DNA of 64,000 nucleotides from Herpomyces periplanetae (Eukaryota > Ascomycota > Laboulbeniomycetes > Herpomycetales > Herpomycetaceae): NCBI GenBank assembly GCA_009733715.1, contig WMKJ01000014.1, positions 62,001 through 126,000 of the forward strand, read 5' to 3'. The notes below the pieces were generated by a model, which saw nothing but the letters and a program-made list of their open reading frames with translations, was not told where the DNA came from and did not search any database. Every line of letters starts with the position of its first letter. Position 1 is the first letter of the stretch. The position numbers and the translations under genes were made by a program. Below are positions 11,940-22,511 of the stretch, in pieces.

Positions 11940-12882
11940 TCATGGAACAAGGTTGAACCTGCATACCTGTTCGGGGGTTAAATCTAAGCCTGGGCCAACA
12001 GGCTCCCATACCGTTGATCCTCCACGGAAATTCCGGTAAGCCTGAGTCAATTCCAATGGTTCAACCACAATACGCTTCTTTTCTTCGTCGAAACGAATTT
12101 CTGTAAAACCGGAAAGTGGAAAATCTTTGCGTAAAGGATGCCCATCAAAACCGTAATCTGTGAGAATACGACGCAAATCGGGATGCCCGACAAAGAAAAT
12201 CCCAAACATATCAAACACTTCACGTTCATACCAATTAGCACCATCATAAAGTTTTGTAATACTCGGTACAGGTGTAGACTCATTTGCATAAGTTTTAACG
12301 CGCAAACGTGAGTTATACCGAACCGACAGTAAATTATACACAACTTCAAAGCGGTATTCACGCGCAGGGTAGTCTACTGCCGTAATACAACTAACTTGTG
12401 TGTACTCAGCCGCCGTATGATACTTGAGAAAATGAAACACTGGTAGTACCGCACTAGGCGGAATGAACAATACAAGTTCATCTTTCCAAACGGAGAATTG
12501 TTGGACATACTTAGGCAGACATGACATTAAATACTGCCCATACTGATGTAACGGCGCTACCTTTTCCCGATACTTTTCAATAGGATTAGTAACCGGTTCG
12601 CGGATATGCTCACATGGTGCAGGCCGAGCCTCGAGCTAAGTAACCTTTTGTTAATGTCATTTTTCACGGTAATACTATTATCCGAACACGTGATAACACA
12701 GAACAACGTACACGGGTATTGGGAGGCAGCTTGGTGGAAGTGTGGGAGCGTTGAAGTGTGGAAGAGAACGGAGATGAGGGTATTATCGGGAGAGGGAGGA
12801 ATGTTTTTTTGACGATTGATACGCGTGGGTGAAATGTGCTGCGAAAAATCGTGTAATAGCTTTGTAAATTGGATGAAAACAT
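11940..12882 (-). CDS. NDUFS3: NADH:ubiquinone oxidoreductase 30 kDa subunit (NDUFS3/NuoC)
   Basis: Two exons, 12882-12712 and 12635-11940, with a 76-base intron, give 288 residues, close to the usual length. The product is a core subunit of the peripheral arm of mitochondrial complex I. Exon 1 encodes a basic, Ser-rich mitochondrial presequence ([20 protein letters not shown]). The mature start reads [20 protein letters not shown] and then [18 protein letters not shown], as in fungal orthologues. The family signature [20 protein letters not shown] followed by [20 protein letters not shown] is complete. The intron donor GTACGT is acceptable, and both exons join in phase 0. A CACGTGA site lies inside the intron (about 12687-12693). 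Presence of this gene shows that the organism keeps complex I. Confidence 0.93.
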
Positions 12883-13172
12883 TGTGAGATCTTTTTTGGG
12901 AAACAGTTAAGTAGATGGAAATTTAACTTAAAAAAAACCACATCTCAAGCGAACAAGTTAAATGTACTATGCATATACACTTAAGGTAAACTAATGAAAA
13001 CTTCCAATGAATAACTTTTGCCTAGTAATCATACGATTAGAATAATGGTTTAACTTTGGTCAGATTATCCATCTCTCACACTCTAAAGTCGTTTCCCATT
13101 AAAGTATACTAACAAAACTCTCCACAAAACCTGTTAACTTACCTTCTACGCGCGGGCTCATATTTATCAAAG

Positions 13173-13180
13173 TCACGTGA
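13173..13180. promoter_or_regulatory. TCACGTGA palindrome in the NDUFS3/NOT4 divergent promoter
   Basis: Perfect TCACGTGA, about 290 bases upstream of the NDUFS3 start codon. A second perfect copy lies at 13359-13366. Confidence 0.5.
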
Positions 13181-13358
13181 TTTTACAAGATTATGGAGAT
13201 GCGGAAATTTTACCGAAGTAGTTTAATAATCTATCAGGGGAGTTGGATAGCATTAATAGAAATTTCTAACGGTTCATGCTATTATATATTAATTACACTT
13301 ACCATTACTTTGGTCTATTAATCAATTCATTACCCATACTCTCCAGAATCAAGTCCCA

Positions 13359-13366
13359 TCACGTGA
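13359..13366. promoter_or_regulatory. Second TCACGTGA palindrome, NDUFS3/NOT4 promoter
   Basis: Perfect copy in the context CCATCACGTGATG. Together with the site at 13173 and the core at 13668 it forms a three-site array over 500 bases. Confidence 0.5.
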
Positions 13367-13958
13367 TGTTCCCTCAGTATTTGGTAACTTGACAACAGAG
13401 ATTTTGCGGTTGATTTTGATTAGTGGTCCGATGAACCTCAGAATGTAATAAGCTTATCAATAAATATTGAACAATAAGCTTTTGTAAGTCTTCCCTTACT
13501 CAAACTCGCCTTCAAAACACTTAACCCATTTCTTTTTCTTACAAGACTAACCATCTTTTCTCTCCCTTCCTCTGTCAACCATCGGCTATCCATCTACCCG
13601 ATTTGTAAACGGATATGGCGCAGCAACCGTATATAGCTAAGCCATTTTGATGAGTCAAGTAATAGAACACGTGACACAAGCTGATCTTGTTACTACGGAT
13701 GGCGGATTGAGTTCATGGGCTGATATTGGTTAAAGTTTAGCGTTATAACTGCGTGATCAAGTTGAAAGTTAACTATTCAAAGCTTCGTATCGTTGATTTA
13801 ATTTGTGGAAGAAGGGTTACATGAAGAAAAAAATTTAGTGCACGAATATTTTGGTTGATTTTAACGTGGAAGAATTAACGAGGGTACACGCGAAAATTTT
13901 CAGGATAGTTTATCAGTTGGTGTCGTTCTTCAGTCTCAAAATTGTATGAACAAGAGTT

Positions 13959-16288
13959 ATGTCTCGGTTGTTGCGGGACCAGTTAATCGACGATAACGAT
14001 GAGGAAACTTGCCCTCTATGTGTAGAAGAGTTTGATCTGCAGGATAAGACGTTTAAACCGTGTCCTTGCGGCTACCAGGTTAGTATACTGCTGATATGAA
14101 TGAAAGCGAATTTGGACTTAACATTATTAACAATTAAGCACGTGGTTTTAAACGAATTAGATATGCCAATTTTGCTACAATAATATTCGCACAACTCTCA
14201 ATGGTCTTTGTCCTGCCTGTAGACGTCCATATGACGAAAAGAATATAGAATGGAAATCCATCAGTCCGGAAGAGTGTGTATTCCTTTTTACTTGGTCATT
14301 TCAGCTTTAATTACTGGTCTGCATGAGCATATTAGCTAGATTAAGGGATGTTGAAAACATTTGACTAACAAGTATTCTACCAATGTAGAATGGCAAATTA
14401 TCGAGCTGATCAAGCCCAGCAGGCTAAGCGTAAGGCGGCGCTAAGGCAAAAGGAAGCGCTAAAATTACAAGCAGAAGCTGTAGGAAGAAAACATTTAGCC
14501 GGGCTACGAGTTGTGCAGAAGAATTTGGTTTATGTTACTGGACTTAGCCCAAATACTCGAGAGCCTAAACTACTTGACGTGCTACGCTCTAACGATTACT
14601 TTGGACAGTATGGAGAAATTGTTAAAATTGTGGTTAGCAAGCCTAAAGAAATGTCGAATTCCCAACCTCAGTCGGTTGGTATATACGTTACCTATAAGAG
14701 TAAAGAAGATGCAGCAAGATGTATTGCCGCGGTTAATGGGTCGAGAAATGGGGAAAAGATACTTAAGTTCGTATCTTCAATATGCAGTTAGCACATGACC
14801 AACTAGCCGTACGTACAAATCTATATATATATATGCTAACTTATCGGATGAAATTAATTATTTAGAGCACAGCATGGAACTACCAAATATTGCTCAGCAT
14901 ATCTTCGAAATGAAACCTGCACTAATCGAAATTGCATGTTTCTCCACGAAGCAGGAAATGAAAATGATACATTTACACGACATGCAGTGTCAAATTTGAA
15001 CTCGAATCAGCAAGCCAGTGGGCCCAATGCAGTTGGAACAGGAAGTGGAAGTAATGGTAATGATATTGTGGGACAGGAGCACGGACTTGTGGATGGAGTA
15101 AACAGTTTAAATGTCAAACCATTAATCAACACCACGGACATGGGAAGTAGTGGATTTGGAATGGGTTTAATTGATGGAGGGGAAGGGGGAGGCGGTGGAA
15201 GTGGTGGTGGTAGTAGTAGTGCTGATGGAGGAGGGCAGAATGAATCCCCGTTGATGTACTTGCAAAATTTCGAGGAAAACGCATCAGAGAACTCATATGT
15301 TAATGAAACAGGAGGCAGTGGAACAGTTCGATTATCTGCAGCTGAAGCCTCTGTATGCAATGGTGAAGTTCGAAATGCTGAGGGAACTACAAAAACAGCT
15401 GGTCAAAGTAGTGGAATGACATTACCAAAAGTTGGATTAACGAGTTCAGGTACCAGTGCGACGGGCGAGTCAGCTTGTACATGGATGATGAACAACTTGA
15501 AGTTGCATGAAGATGGAGAAGAGGATGATATGAAGAGCGAGAAGGGATATTATGATGAGCTAGTCAAGAAGATATGCAATGGGATATCCTTTAGATTTGA
15601 AGCACCGGATTGGCTAACGGAGGAAGAATTAATGATTGTTAAGATATTTCCCCCTTTATGGGATCCTATTGGGGCGATGCGAAAAGTTAGCTACGATGAA
15701 AATATACAGAACGCCGTATATCCGATGAATTGTCGAATTAATCTAAACGGAAACGAAGGCCCAGAAAATTCTGGAATGGGAGATGTGAACGATGTAAGAT
15801 CGATGTCTGATAACAATGGACTATCAGCAATTGGAGGTATGAGCTTTGGTGATGGAAATGAACGAATTAAAGGAATAACAGGCAATTGGAATCTTTTACA
15901 GCAGCAGCAGTATCAAATATATGGAATGGAGCGAAATGGAAGAGGAATCAATTTGAATAATTCGACCACGAAGTCTAACGGAGAAGGATCCGGGGTTGGA
16001 AGGGTTCAGGCACCTTTTCCATTTGCTCGACATGAGCAATTTTCAACACCAAATATGAAGCCCGTTTTTCGTCAAGGCGACTTGGTCGCCGAAGGGTATG
16101 CTAATTTTCAAAACTTGGCCGTTCCGTTACAAAATTTCTCCGGAAACATTCCCCGAACCGATTCAACTTCAACTCTTACTCCGTTTCCGATACCAAACTT
16201 GGCACCCGACTCAATTCCACCGTACGGTCTGACCGACGATCCGAAATATTCAACCCGACTGCCTTCTACCAAATCCAGTACAACCTAA
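13959..16288 (+). CDS. NOT4: CCR4-NOT complex E3 ubiquitin ligase Not4 (CNOT4)
   Basis: Four exons: 13959-14078, 14161-14273, 14389-14766 and 14866-16288, giving 677 residues. The N-terminal C4C4 RING is complete: CPLC (Cys18, Cys21), PCPCGYQICQFC (Cys35, Cys37, Cys42, Cys45) and LCPACRRPY (Cys57, Cys60). A basic coiled coil (QAQQAKRKAALRQKEALKL) follows, then an RRM (NLVYVTGLSP ... IYVTYKSKEDAARCIAAVNG), then a CCCH finger, KYCSAYLRNETCTNRNCMFLH. The C-terminal 400 residues are Gly/Ser/Asn-rich and disordered. Not4 ubiquitinates ribosome-associated and stalled substrates and belongs to CCR4-NOT. Branch sites CTAAC precede exons 3 and 4. The third donor (GTTCGT) is unusual but gives the exact family junction ILKAQHGTTKYC. 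Coding-like sequence continues past the stop in another frame. Confidence 0.92.
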
Positions 16289-16665
16289 TTCTCGGAAATT
16301 CGAATTTCGTTCAGACATATTGTAACCCGATTACTCCGGGAGTTTCGGGGAAGTCCAATTCTTTGTCATCGGAAATTAAATTCCCTCAATATTCCGCTAG
16401 TAATGCCGATGGTTTGGATTCCGGAGTTCAGTTATCGACTCAACGGACCGAAAATGGACCTCGGTATACTTACAGTCCAACACCCATATCGACACCGGAA
16501 ATTTTACCATCGAAAGGTCACCTTACTAATAAACGAATATTTCGGGATTCCCCGTATAATTTAACTGGAAGTACATCACCGAACCCGAGTCTCGGGCTGA
16601 TTTTGACAGCAAGCGTTACTCGACGGATCGCGAATGGTCCCGGGAGGGTACGAGAAAATATATAA
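16289..16665 (+). other. Coding-like continuation downstream of NOT4 in another frame
   Basis: After the NOT4 stop, a frame displaced relative to NOT4 stays open from before the stop to 16665, with similar Ser/Pro/Asn-rich composition (for example YTYSPTPISTPEILPS). It has no ATG at its start. It may be a C-terminal part of NOT4 reached by a missed intron or a sequencing frame error, or simply a biased 3' untranslated region. I could not find a well-supported intron of the right phase; a possible one with weak sites would run from 16222 to 16400. Confidence 0.3.
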
Positions 16666-17205
16666 CCACTTTTTTTTCTACTTCGCAACAATTGAAACCT
16701 TTTCTTGCATTTTTCGTGGATTTTCTACTGCAAGGATCGGTTCAGAGTAAGTGTATTTTTCGCTTCGTTTCCATATCGGTCGCTGTTGTCCCCACTATAA
16801 GTCTACTTGGATATGTTGAACACTTGTCAATGTCACACTTGGCAATACACATACCCGCACGCAGTTCTGTGTGATAAAGTGTCCAAAACAAATTTTATGT
16901 ATAGCTTTGTCCAGTTCGATTATCACTATCACTAGGCTTGTTCCTTTCCATAAGACGGATTGGCGTTAAAACGTCTGTTTCCCGCTTCGCACTTTGTTCA
17001 TGTGTATTTTTACTAGTGAAAAGTTTATTAGGTGATTCACACACCATACTCACTCTGTATAATACTACCAATGTATAAGGGACCTTATCAACCCATCTCA
17101 CTCTTCGGAAAGAGTTTTCTACGTTAACGTTGACAGACAGTTATAGAGCAAGACTGAGGCGTATATTGGGGTTGTACGGTGTTATACACGTGATTGAGAG
17201 ATTAT
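16666..17205. other. Intergenic, convergent 3' ends of NOT4 and NSE2
   Basis: No gene is recognisable. A CACGTGA site lies at 17187-17193, close to the 3' end of NSE2, so not every such site marks a start. Confidence 0.4.
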
Positions 17206-19053
17206 CTAACGATTCCCACCTCGAGTTCGCGTACTCATGGAATGTTGGGTACTTTCACGCTTAACATTTCGTATACTACGATGACTTACGAGTACGGGCA
17301 TTGATGAAGCTGGAGTAGCATCCATATCAATATCACCTTCGCTATCAACATTACCGCTGCTCAACCGTACATCATCGTCCATGAGTATATCGTCAATCAT
17401 TTCACCGTGCTCCGCTGCATTAAGGGTAGGGCGTACCGCGCCGGGTGAAAGGTAAGCAGTACGTGATTTAGAATGATTTTTAGTCTCACGACCATGACGT
17501 AAATTACGGTGATCCGGCGTAGATTCAATATCAATATCGTCATCAACGGGTTGCCGAGCTCGTTGTATACGGCGTATTTTACGTATGAGTATGGCATCCT
17601 GTACAAGGTCTTGGGCGCAAAATATTTTATCACATCCCGCTACAGGACACCGTACAGCTTTGGTTGGAAAACGATCATTGCCCCATTTTCGCGTTCCTGA
17701 ATCATCGATTAACTTGAGTATAACGTTGCGCTCAAAACTATGTTGGCACTTTTTACTAGTTACTGGATCGCACAGTTCTGTTAAACTGATCGGACACTTT
17801 GTACTGATGCGCATGGCTTGTATGGCAATGTCATCGTCTGAATCGTGTCCATTAATTTCACTGTCTGCAGCCCGTGTTAAGTCTGCCAGTCTTCGTCGGG
17901 TCATCGGTGCCGTATTTGTAAGCGTATTTACGCTATTCGTTGCATCAGTGCCGTTGGATTCGTTAGCTGAGCGTAAATTGGTATCACCGTTTAAGACATT
18001 GGTTACTCTACCACTTCCTGGGAGATTAAGGGTAGACTCCGTAAACCAGGTATCGGGGTGCCCTAGTGGTACGCTATCCTCTTCTGGATGTGTAGCATCG
18101 TGAACCATACGACGAAACTTCACGTAAACATCATTACGAGCGTAACGTTGACATAAAGGAGTACGAGCCCATTCTTGCATACTGGCCGACAAACTTCGGC
18201 GAAATGTGTTAACCGCACTGTTTTTCCAACCCTGCGTAGATAACGATACATTTGTGCATCCAGGAGTAGTATGATCTAATGATACGGGTGTTGGTTCAAC
18301 ACTGGATAAGGCTGATGTATCCGGTGCAGTACATTCTTCAACTTGTAATTGACTACTAATCAACGCTTCTTCATCCACATCTCCACCATCGTTTACCATG
18401 GCATTATCACTCGTGTCTAGTCCCGTCGTGCGTACCGGTAATCCATGTGAAGTGCGCGACTCTTCAAAAGTACGCCAGCATTCCGTGACCGCTAATGTTA
18501 GCGCAGTATTTGATGCATTAGCCAAGTGTGTGGCATCAATCAATGCTCGCATACCCCCTTCTAAATTCCCTGACAGCTTTTCTGCTTGTTCTTTTAAAAG
18601 TTTGACACGTACTTCCATTAATTGTTCTATTTCCCTTTGCTCATTATCTATCAAGGTGTCCTTATCGTTGACCTGGTCCTGGACATCATTCTGTCCGGTT
18701 ACTTCACGCCCTTTGACTTCTCTTCCGCTATCTCGTTCTGATATCCCATCGCTTAAATCGTCTTGTTCCTTATGTCTTTGTTGTCTTGCCTTGGCATTCC
18801 GTTCGGCTCGTTTAGCCTGTCGTTTGGCTAACCGCGACTGTTGTTCGTAAGATCGATCGTTTACTTCTCCTACTACACTAATTACTATATCCTCTGCATT
18901 TTTAACGTGCTCATTAAATCTTTTAATCCACGCTTTTGCATTTGTAACTCCTTCAAAATTTCCCAATGTTTGCCCGCTTACTCGTTCTGTTGGTTTAACG
19001 TATTCGGGTCTTCCTGTAATTTCTTCCCCGATTTTCCATAGAATTCCCTCCAT
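17206..19053 (-). CDS. NSE2: SMC5/6 complex SUMO E3 ligase Nse2/Mms21 homologue, long form
   Basis: A single 615-residue frame. The diagnostic part is the SP-RING: CPISLTELCDPVTSKKCQHS followed by FERNVILKLID and VRCPVAGCDKIF, then DLVQDAILIRKIRRIQRARQ. The Cys/His zinc ligands of the Nse2 type are all visible, as is the CPVxGC motif. Nse2 docks on Smc5 and sumoylates substrates in DNA repair and recombination. Most family members are 250-300 residues. Here a long N-terminal part carries a basic coiled coil (SRLAKRQAKRAERNAKARQQ) and a long acidic Ser/Thr-rich linker, and about 110 disordered residues follow the SP-RING. No intron is needed. A PIAS/Siz-type ligase is less likely because SAP and PINIT domains are absent and the CPVAGCDK form fits Nse2. 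Confidence 0.85.
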   Translation of the reverse strand: MEGILWKIGEEITGRPEYVKPTERVSGQTLGNFEGVTNAKAWIKRFNEHVKNAEDIVISVVGEVNDRSYEQQSRLAKRQAKRAERNAKARQQRHKEQDDLSDGISERDSGREVKGREVTGQNDVQDQVNDKDTLIDNEQREIEQLMEVRVKLLKEQAEKLSGNLEGGMRALIDATHLANASNTALTLAVTECWRTFEESRTSHGLPVRTTGLDTSDNAMVNDGGDVDEEALISSQLQVEECTAPDTSALSSVEPTPVSLDHTTPGCTNVSLSTQGWKNSAVNTFRRSLSASMQEWARTPLCQRYARNDVYVKFRRMVHDATHPEEDSVPLGHPDTWFTESTLNLPGSGRVTNVLNGDTNLRSANESNGTDATNSVNTLTNTAPMTRRRLADLTRAADSEINGHDSDDDIAIQAMRISTKCPISLTELCDPVTSKKCQHSFERNVILKLIDDSGTRKWGNDRFPTKAVRCPVAGCDKIFCAQDLVQDAILIRKIRRIQRARQPVDDDIDIESTPDHRNLRHGRETKNHSKSRTAYLSPGAVRPTLNAAEHGEMIDDILMDDDVRLSSGNVDSEGDIDMDATPASSMPVLVSHRSIRNVKRESTQHSMSTRTRGGNR

Positions 19054-19147
19054 AACCGAAATCCCAAGAAAAAATCATGACATGTTGTGGCTTTGATTCT
19101 CAACTGCACGATACCTTTCCAAAAACCATTTTCAATAAACATTAACA

Positions 19148-19155
19148 TCACGTGA
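19148..19155. promoter_or_regulatory. TCACGTGA palindrome upstream of NSE2
   Basis: Perfect copy 95 bases upstream of the NSE2 start codon. A second CACGTGA follows at 19201-19207, so NSE2 has a pair of sites within 60 bases. Confidence 0.55.
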
Positions 19156-19318
19156 TTGAACTCAGCTCAGCTTATAAATCGGACCGGGGAATTTCTGCGG
19201 CACGTGATGACATATCTTTATATAAGCTGAAAATTGCTTATATAATGCATGTCTGTGGGTGGCTTGGAAGATGTGCATTACCTAATCAGCAGAGTACGGG
19301 ACTGGGCTTATTGCCCGA

Positions 19319-22217
19319 TTAGGAAATATTTTGGTTTCTGCGACTGAATTTTAGGGAACCGGATTCGATCGAAGCTTCAAAAGGAGTACCATCGAAGACA
19401 TCACTGCATGCAACTTCTAATGCTTCAAGGGATTTAACGTAAGCTTGGTTTGCCTTGGAATTGCGTAATGCAAAGCGTAAGCAAAGATAAGCATGTTCAC
19501 GGATAAATGAATTATCATGGTCATAATTACAACAGCTTAAAATTTCATCAATTCCTCCCAACTGACCAATTTCATCGGCATATAGGGATATTTCGGCCAT
19601 CAAGTTTGTTAACACTGAAATAATGATTTTTTTGGTATTTTTCCATGGAAAGTGGCTAATACTGTCTTCCAGTGGTTCAGTCAACTCGTATTTAGAAGGC
19701 TTCCTAAACTCAAATCTATGTTTGGCAGTTGGTAGAGTGTTTAATGCTGAAAGAATCTTGATAAATTCCATGGTAAACTTGTACTTGGCCAACTTGTTTC
19801 GGAAAAGATCATTGATAAATTCACATTTCGATTCTAGTAGTATTAACATGATTTCTATAGCCAACTCAAGTCCTTGATGCGCCATGGTAAGCTCTTGAAG
19901 CATAAATTCCCGATCTTGATTGGACAATATTTTTTTCCAACTGGAACAGGATTGTAATTTGATTAAAGCATACACACGAGGACTTATGCGGGATCGGAAT
20001 TCAGTTAACAAATAGCAAACGACACTAAACATATGATGGTGTCTGTTATCGCTTAAAACATGAGAACTTGGATAATCATAAGACTTAAAGTACGCTAGAA
20101 GGATCCTTAACAGACCAACCCAAGCCTTGGGAATAATTTTACTAGAGAAACGATCAATTAAGTTAAAAAGGATAGGAAGTCCACCAATATCGATAATCTC
20201 ACGAATAATTCGTAAAAGAATTTCAAAGTACAAATCCCGATCATCCATATCTATGACAACTACCCACACAAGCATATCTCCTAGTAGTTTTATCCCTTCC
20301 TTTCTTCCTAACAAGATATTGCAAGCCCAATTCTGATAAGATGGACCCGTAGTACTCGCAAATGTATCGGCTGTTGACCCTGATTTTAAAATCGTGGAAA
20401 ATAAAAGTGAGGCCAGGGGCATATGCTCATCCGGTGTAAGAGTTTTGGTAATATCTGCCAGCAAACTGTCAAAATGATTTAATTTTGAAAGTTCAGAATC
20501 AATAGGTTCCATCTCCAAAATATTTTCACATTCTAAAATGATTTTAGAAAGATTAAAGGGTTCAGTAGTGTCATGGATATCCAAACTCATGACATTTCTT
20601 AGAACTCTGGAAACAACTGACAGTGACTTGTTTGGTTCAAGGTTTTCTAACTTTGAAACATATGCGTCAAGTACAACGAAACAATTGGCTATGCTATGAC
20701 TTGATACAAAGAGAAATTCATTAGTCTCCAATAATATATCCGGATCCGGAAAATTGGCATTTGGTAATGGTGTTGAATCACTGAACAAATTCTGCCCACT
20801 TCTTCCACCTGTGAAAATAAAGTATTCACTAATCTTATAGAACTCTAATGACGGACTTGTGCTTTGACTAATGCAATCACTAGGAAATTTAAGCCTAACT
20901 TCTGGAAAAAATGCGTTTCCAACGTGATTCATGGACTCATACGTAACCGAAGGGACTGTATCAGTTTCTTTTTCCAAATTCATCCATCGGTCGATATATT
21001 TCCGTCTTATCTCAAAGTAGAGCCGATTCCATGGCTAAAAATTCTTCAAGTCAGAAAATTGTAAATGAAAACAGTCGCATAGCTTACAGATTTCTGATAC
21101 GCATACAAACTACGCCACTGAGCAAAACAGGAATTGACAAAGTACTGAACTGCTTCTTTCCCCAAACTTTTATCCTTATCACCGATATATTGAGATAAGC
21201 ATGCGCAAAGGTACAGGATTGAAGGTGAATGATTGGAAAGGTCCCAGGCCCTATTACGTCCAAGAAGAATTGGATAATGCGGAAGCTGTTCGCTCGACAC
21301 AAAATCTAGTAGCAACTCTCTAGTTATACGAGTAAAGGTAGCGTCATCTGTGTGTAAAGGGTCAAAGACCATAGAATTCTGCGGGATCACAGTTAAATTG
21401 AACAGATGTACAAAAAGAAATTTTCTTTGTGTATCACTGCCCACAGCGAGGTTATTGAGTAGCTGTAAACACAGGACCAAGCATGTTTTAACTAAATTTC
21501 ACGGTCTCAAGTTTTAGTCAGGTTCCAAACAGAGGCCACAAATATCAACTTACCCAAACTTGCCATTTCATGATTATCAGGCTCGCTACAAGTACCAAAT
21601 TCTTGTGAAAGGTAACTATTTTGGCAAATTATTAAATTATTGAAGAGGAAAATTAAGCCTAGAATACTATCATGGAAGTAACACTTTGACAATTCACGAT
21701 GGGATGGTACACCATTGGCTAGTATTCGTGTGGCAGACTTTAATTGGGAAGCAATGTCCTCAAACAACAATTTTAGTTCAAGAACGGCTTTAACATCCAG
21801 ACTCTTAAAAGGTGCAGGTTCACCGTACTTCCAAATTGTGTACAGCGTTGACCTTACCGTAGCGTCAAGGGCAGGTGTAGATTCAGGGAGCCTGGAGAAC
21901 AAAGTTTGAGATTTAATCATAGTGTAGAAGAGGTATGAAAAGTTCCACGAGAATTTCAACCATCTGTTAGGTTCATAATCATCATCCCGGTTACAAGTCA
22001 ACTCTTTAGGGTTGTTGGAATCATCTCCTGCATTTTCGCATTTTTCATGTTCGTCACCTGGCTGCTCATGACACTCTGAATCTCGGTCAGAGTGTTTACT
22101 AATAGGTTTAGTATCCTCCCGGTAAACCAGCAAGTGTTTGACGAAAAACTGAATCTGATCCGTCTGCAAAATAGGAAACGGACACCTCGGAAAAATGAAT
22201 TGCGCTATAGCACCCAT
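19319..22217 (-). CDS. CTR86: Ataxin-10/Ctr86 homologue
   Basis: Three exons, 22217-21554, 21491-21088 and 21007-19319, join in phase to 918 residues. The C-terminal Atx10 homology domain is clear: IGQLGGIDEILSCCNYDHDN then SFIREHAYLCLRFALRNSKA, matching the usual form in which a Gly-Gly-Ile loop precedes the conserved Cys, Asn and Arg residues. The rest is armadillo/HEAT-like helices, for example LVLCLQLLNNLAVGSDTQRK created by the first splice. The second acceptor (TTTGAGATAAG) is weak, but the nearer TTTTTAG would bring a stop into frame. Ctr86 is poorly characterised in yeast; ataxin-10 works in cytokinesis and neuronal survival in animals. About 100 bases separate its stop from the paired E-boxes of NSE2. 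Confidence 0.82.
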
Positions 22218-22511
22218 TTCGAATAGAAATAATACTTTAAGAAATGGATTTTTACCAGCTAATTAGTCGAGGGATGCTGTGGACTTCGCTGATAAATGAA
22301 TTGACAGACGAAAAAAAGACCGTGGATATCAATTGGGGAAATTCGATCGTGGGTAAATTAATGAGCGTGATTTAGAACATTTGATTCGACGAAGGAACTC
22401 GCCACCGAAAGTAAAATTTAAAAATAGATTATACACATTCCCATAATTGGTGTAGAGTTGAACTATGCAGCGAGGAATTCATCTGAAAAAGGATAAAACG
22501 ATTGGTAAAGT

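Larger units (their letters stand above)
12883..13958. other. Divergent promoter region between NDUFS3 and NOT4
   Basis: AT-rich noncoding DNA between two divergently transcribed genes. It contains three E-box sites: TCACGTGA at 13173-13180 and 13359-13366, and CACGTGA at 13668-13674. No open frame with domain content was found. Confidence 0.55.

Noticed and set aside
15007-15360. Pro/Leu-rich minus-strand frame
   Set aside because: Antisense of the Gly/Ser-rich NOT4 tail.
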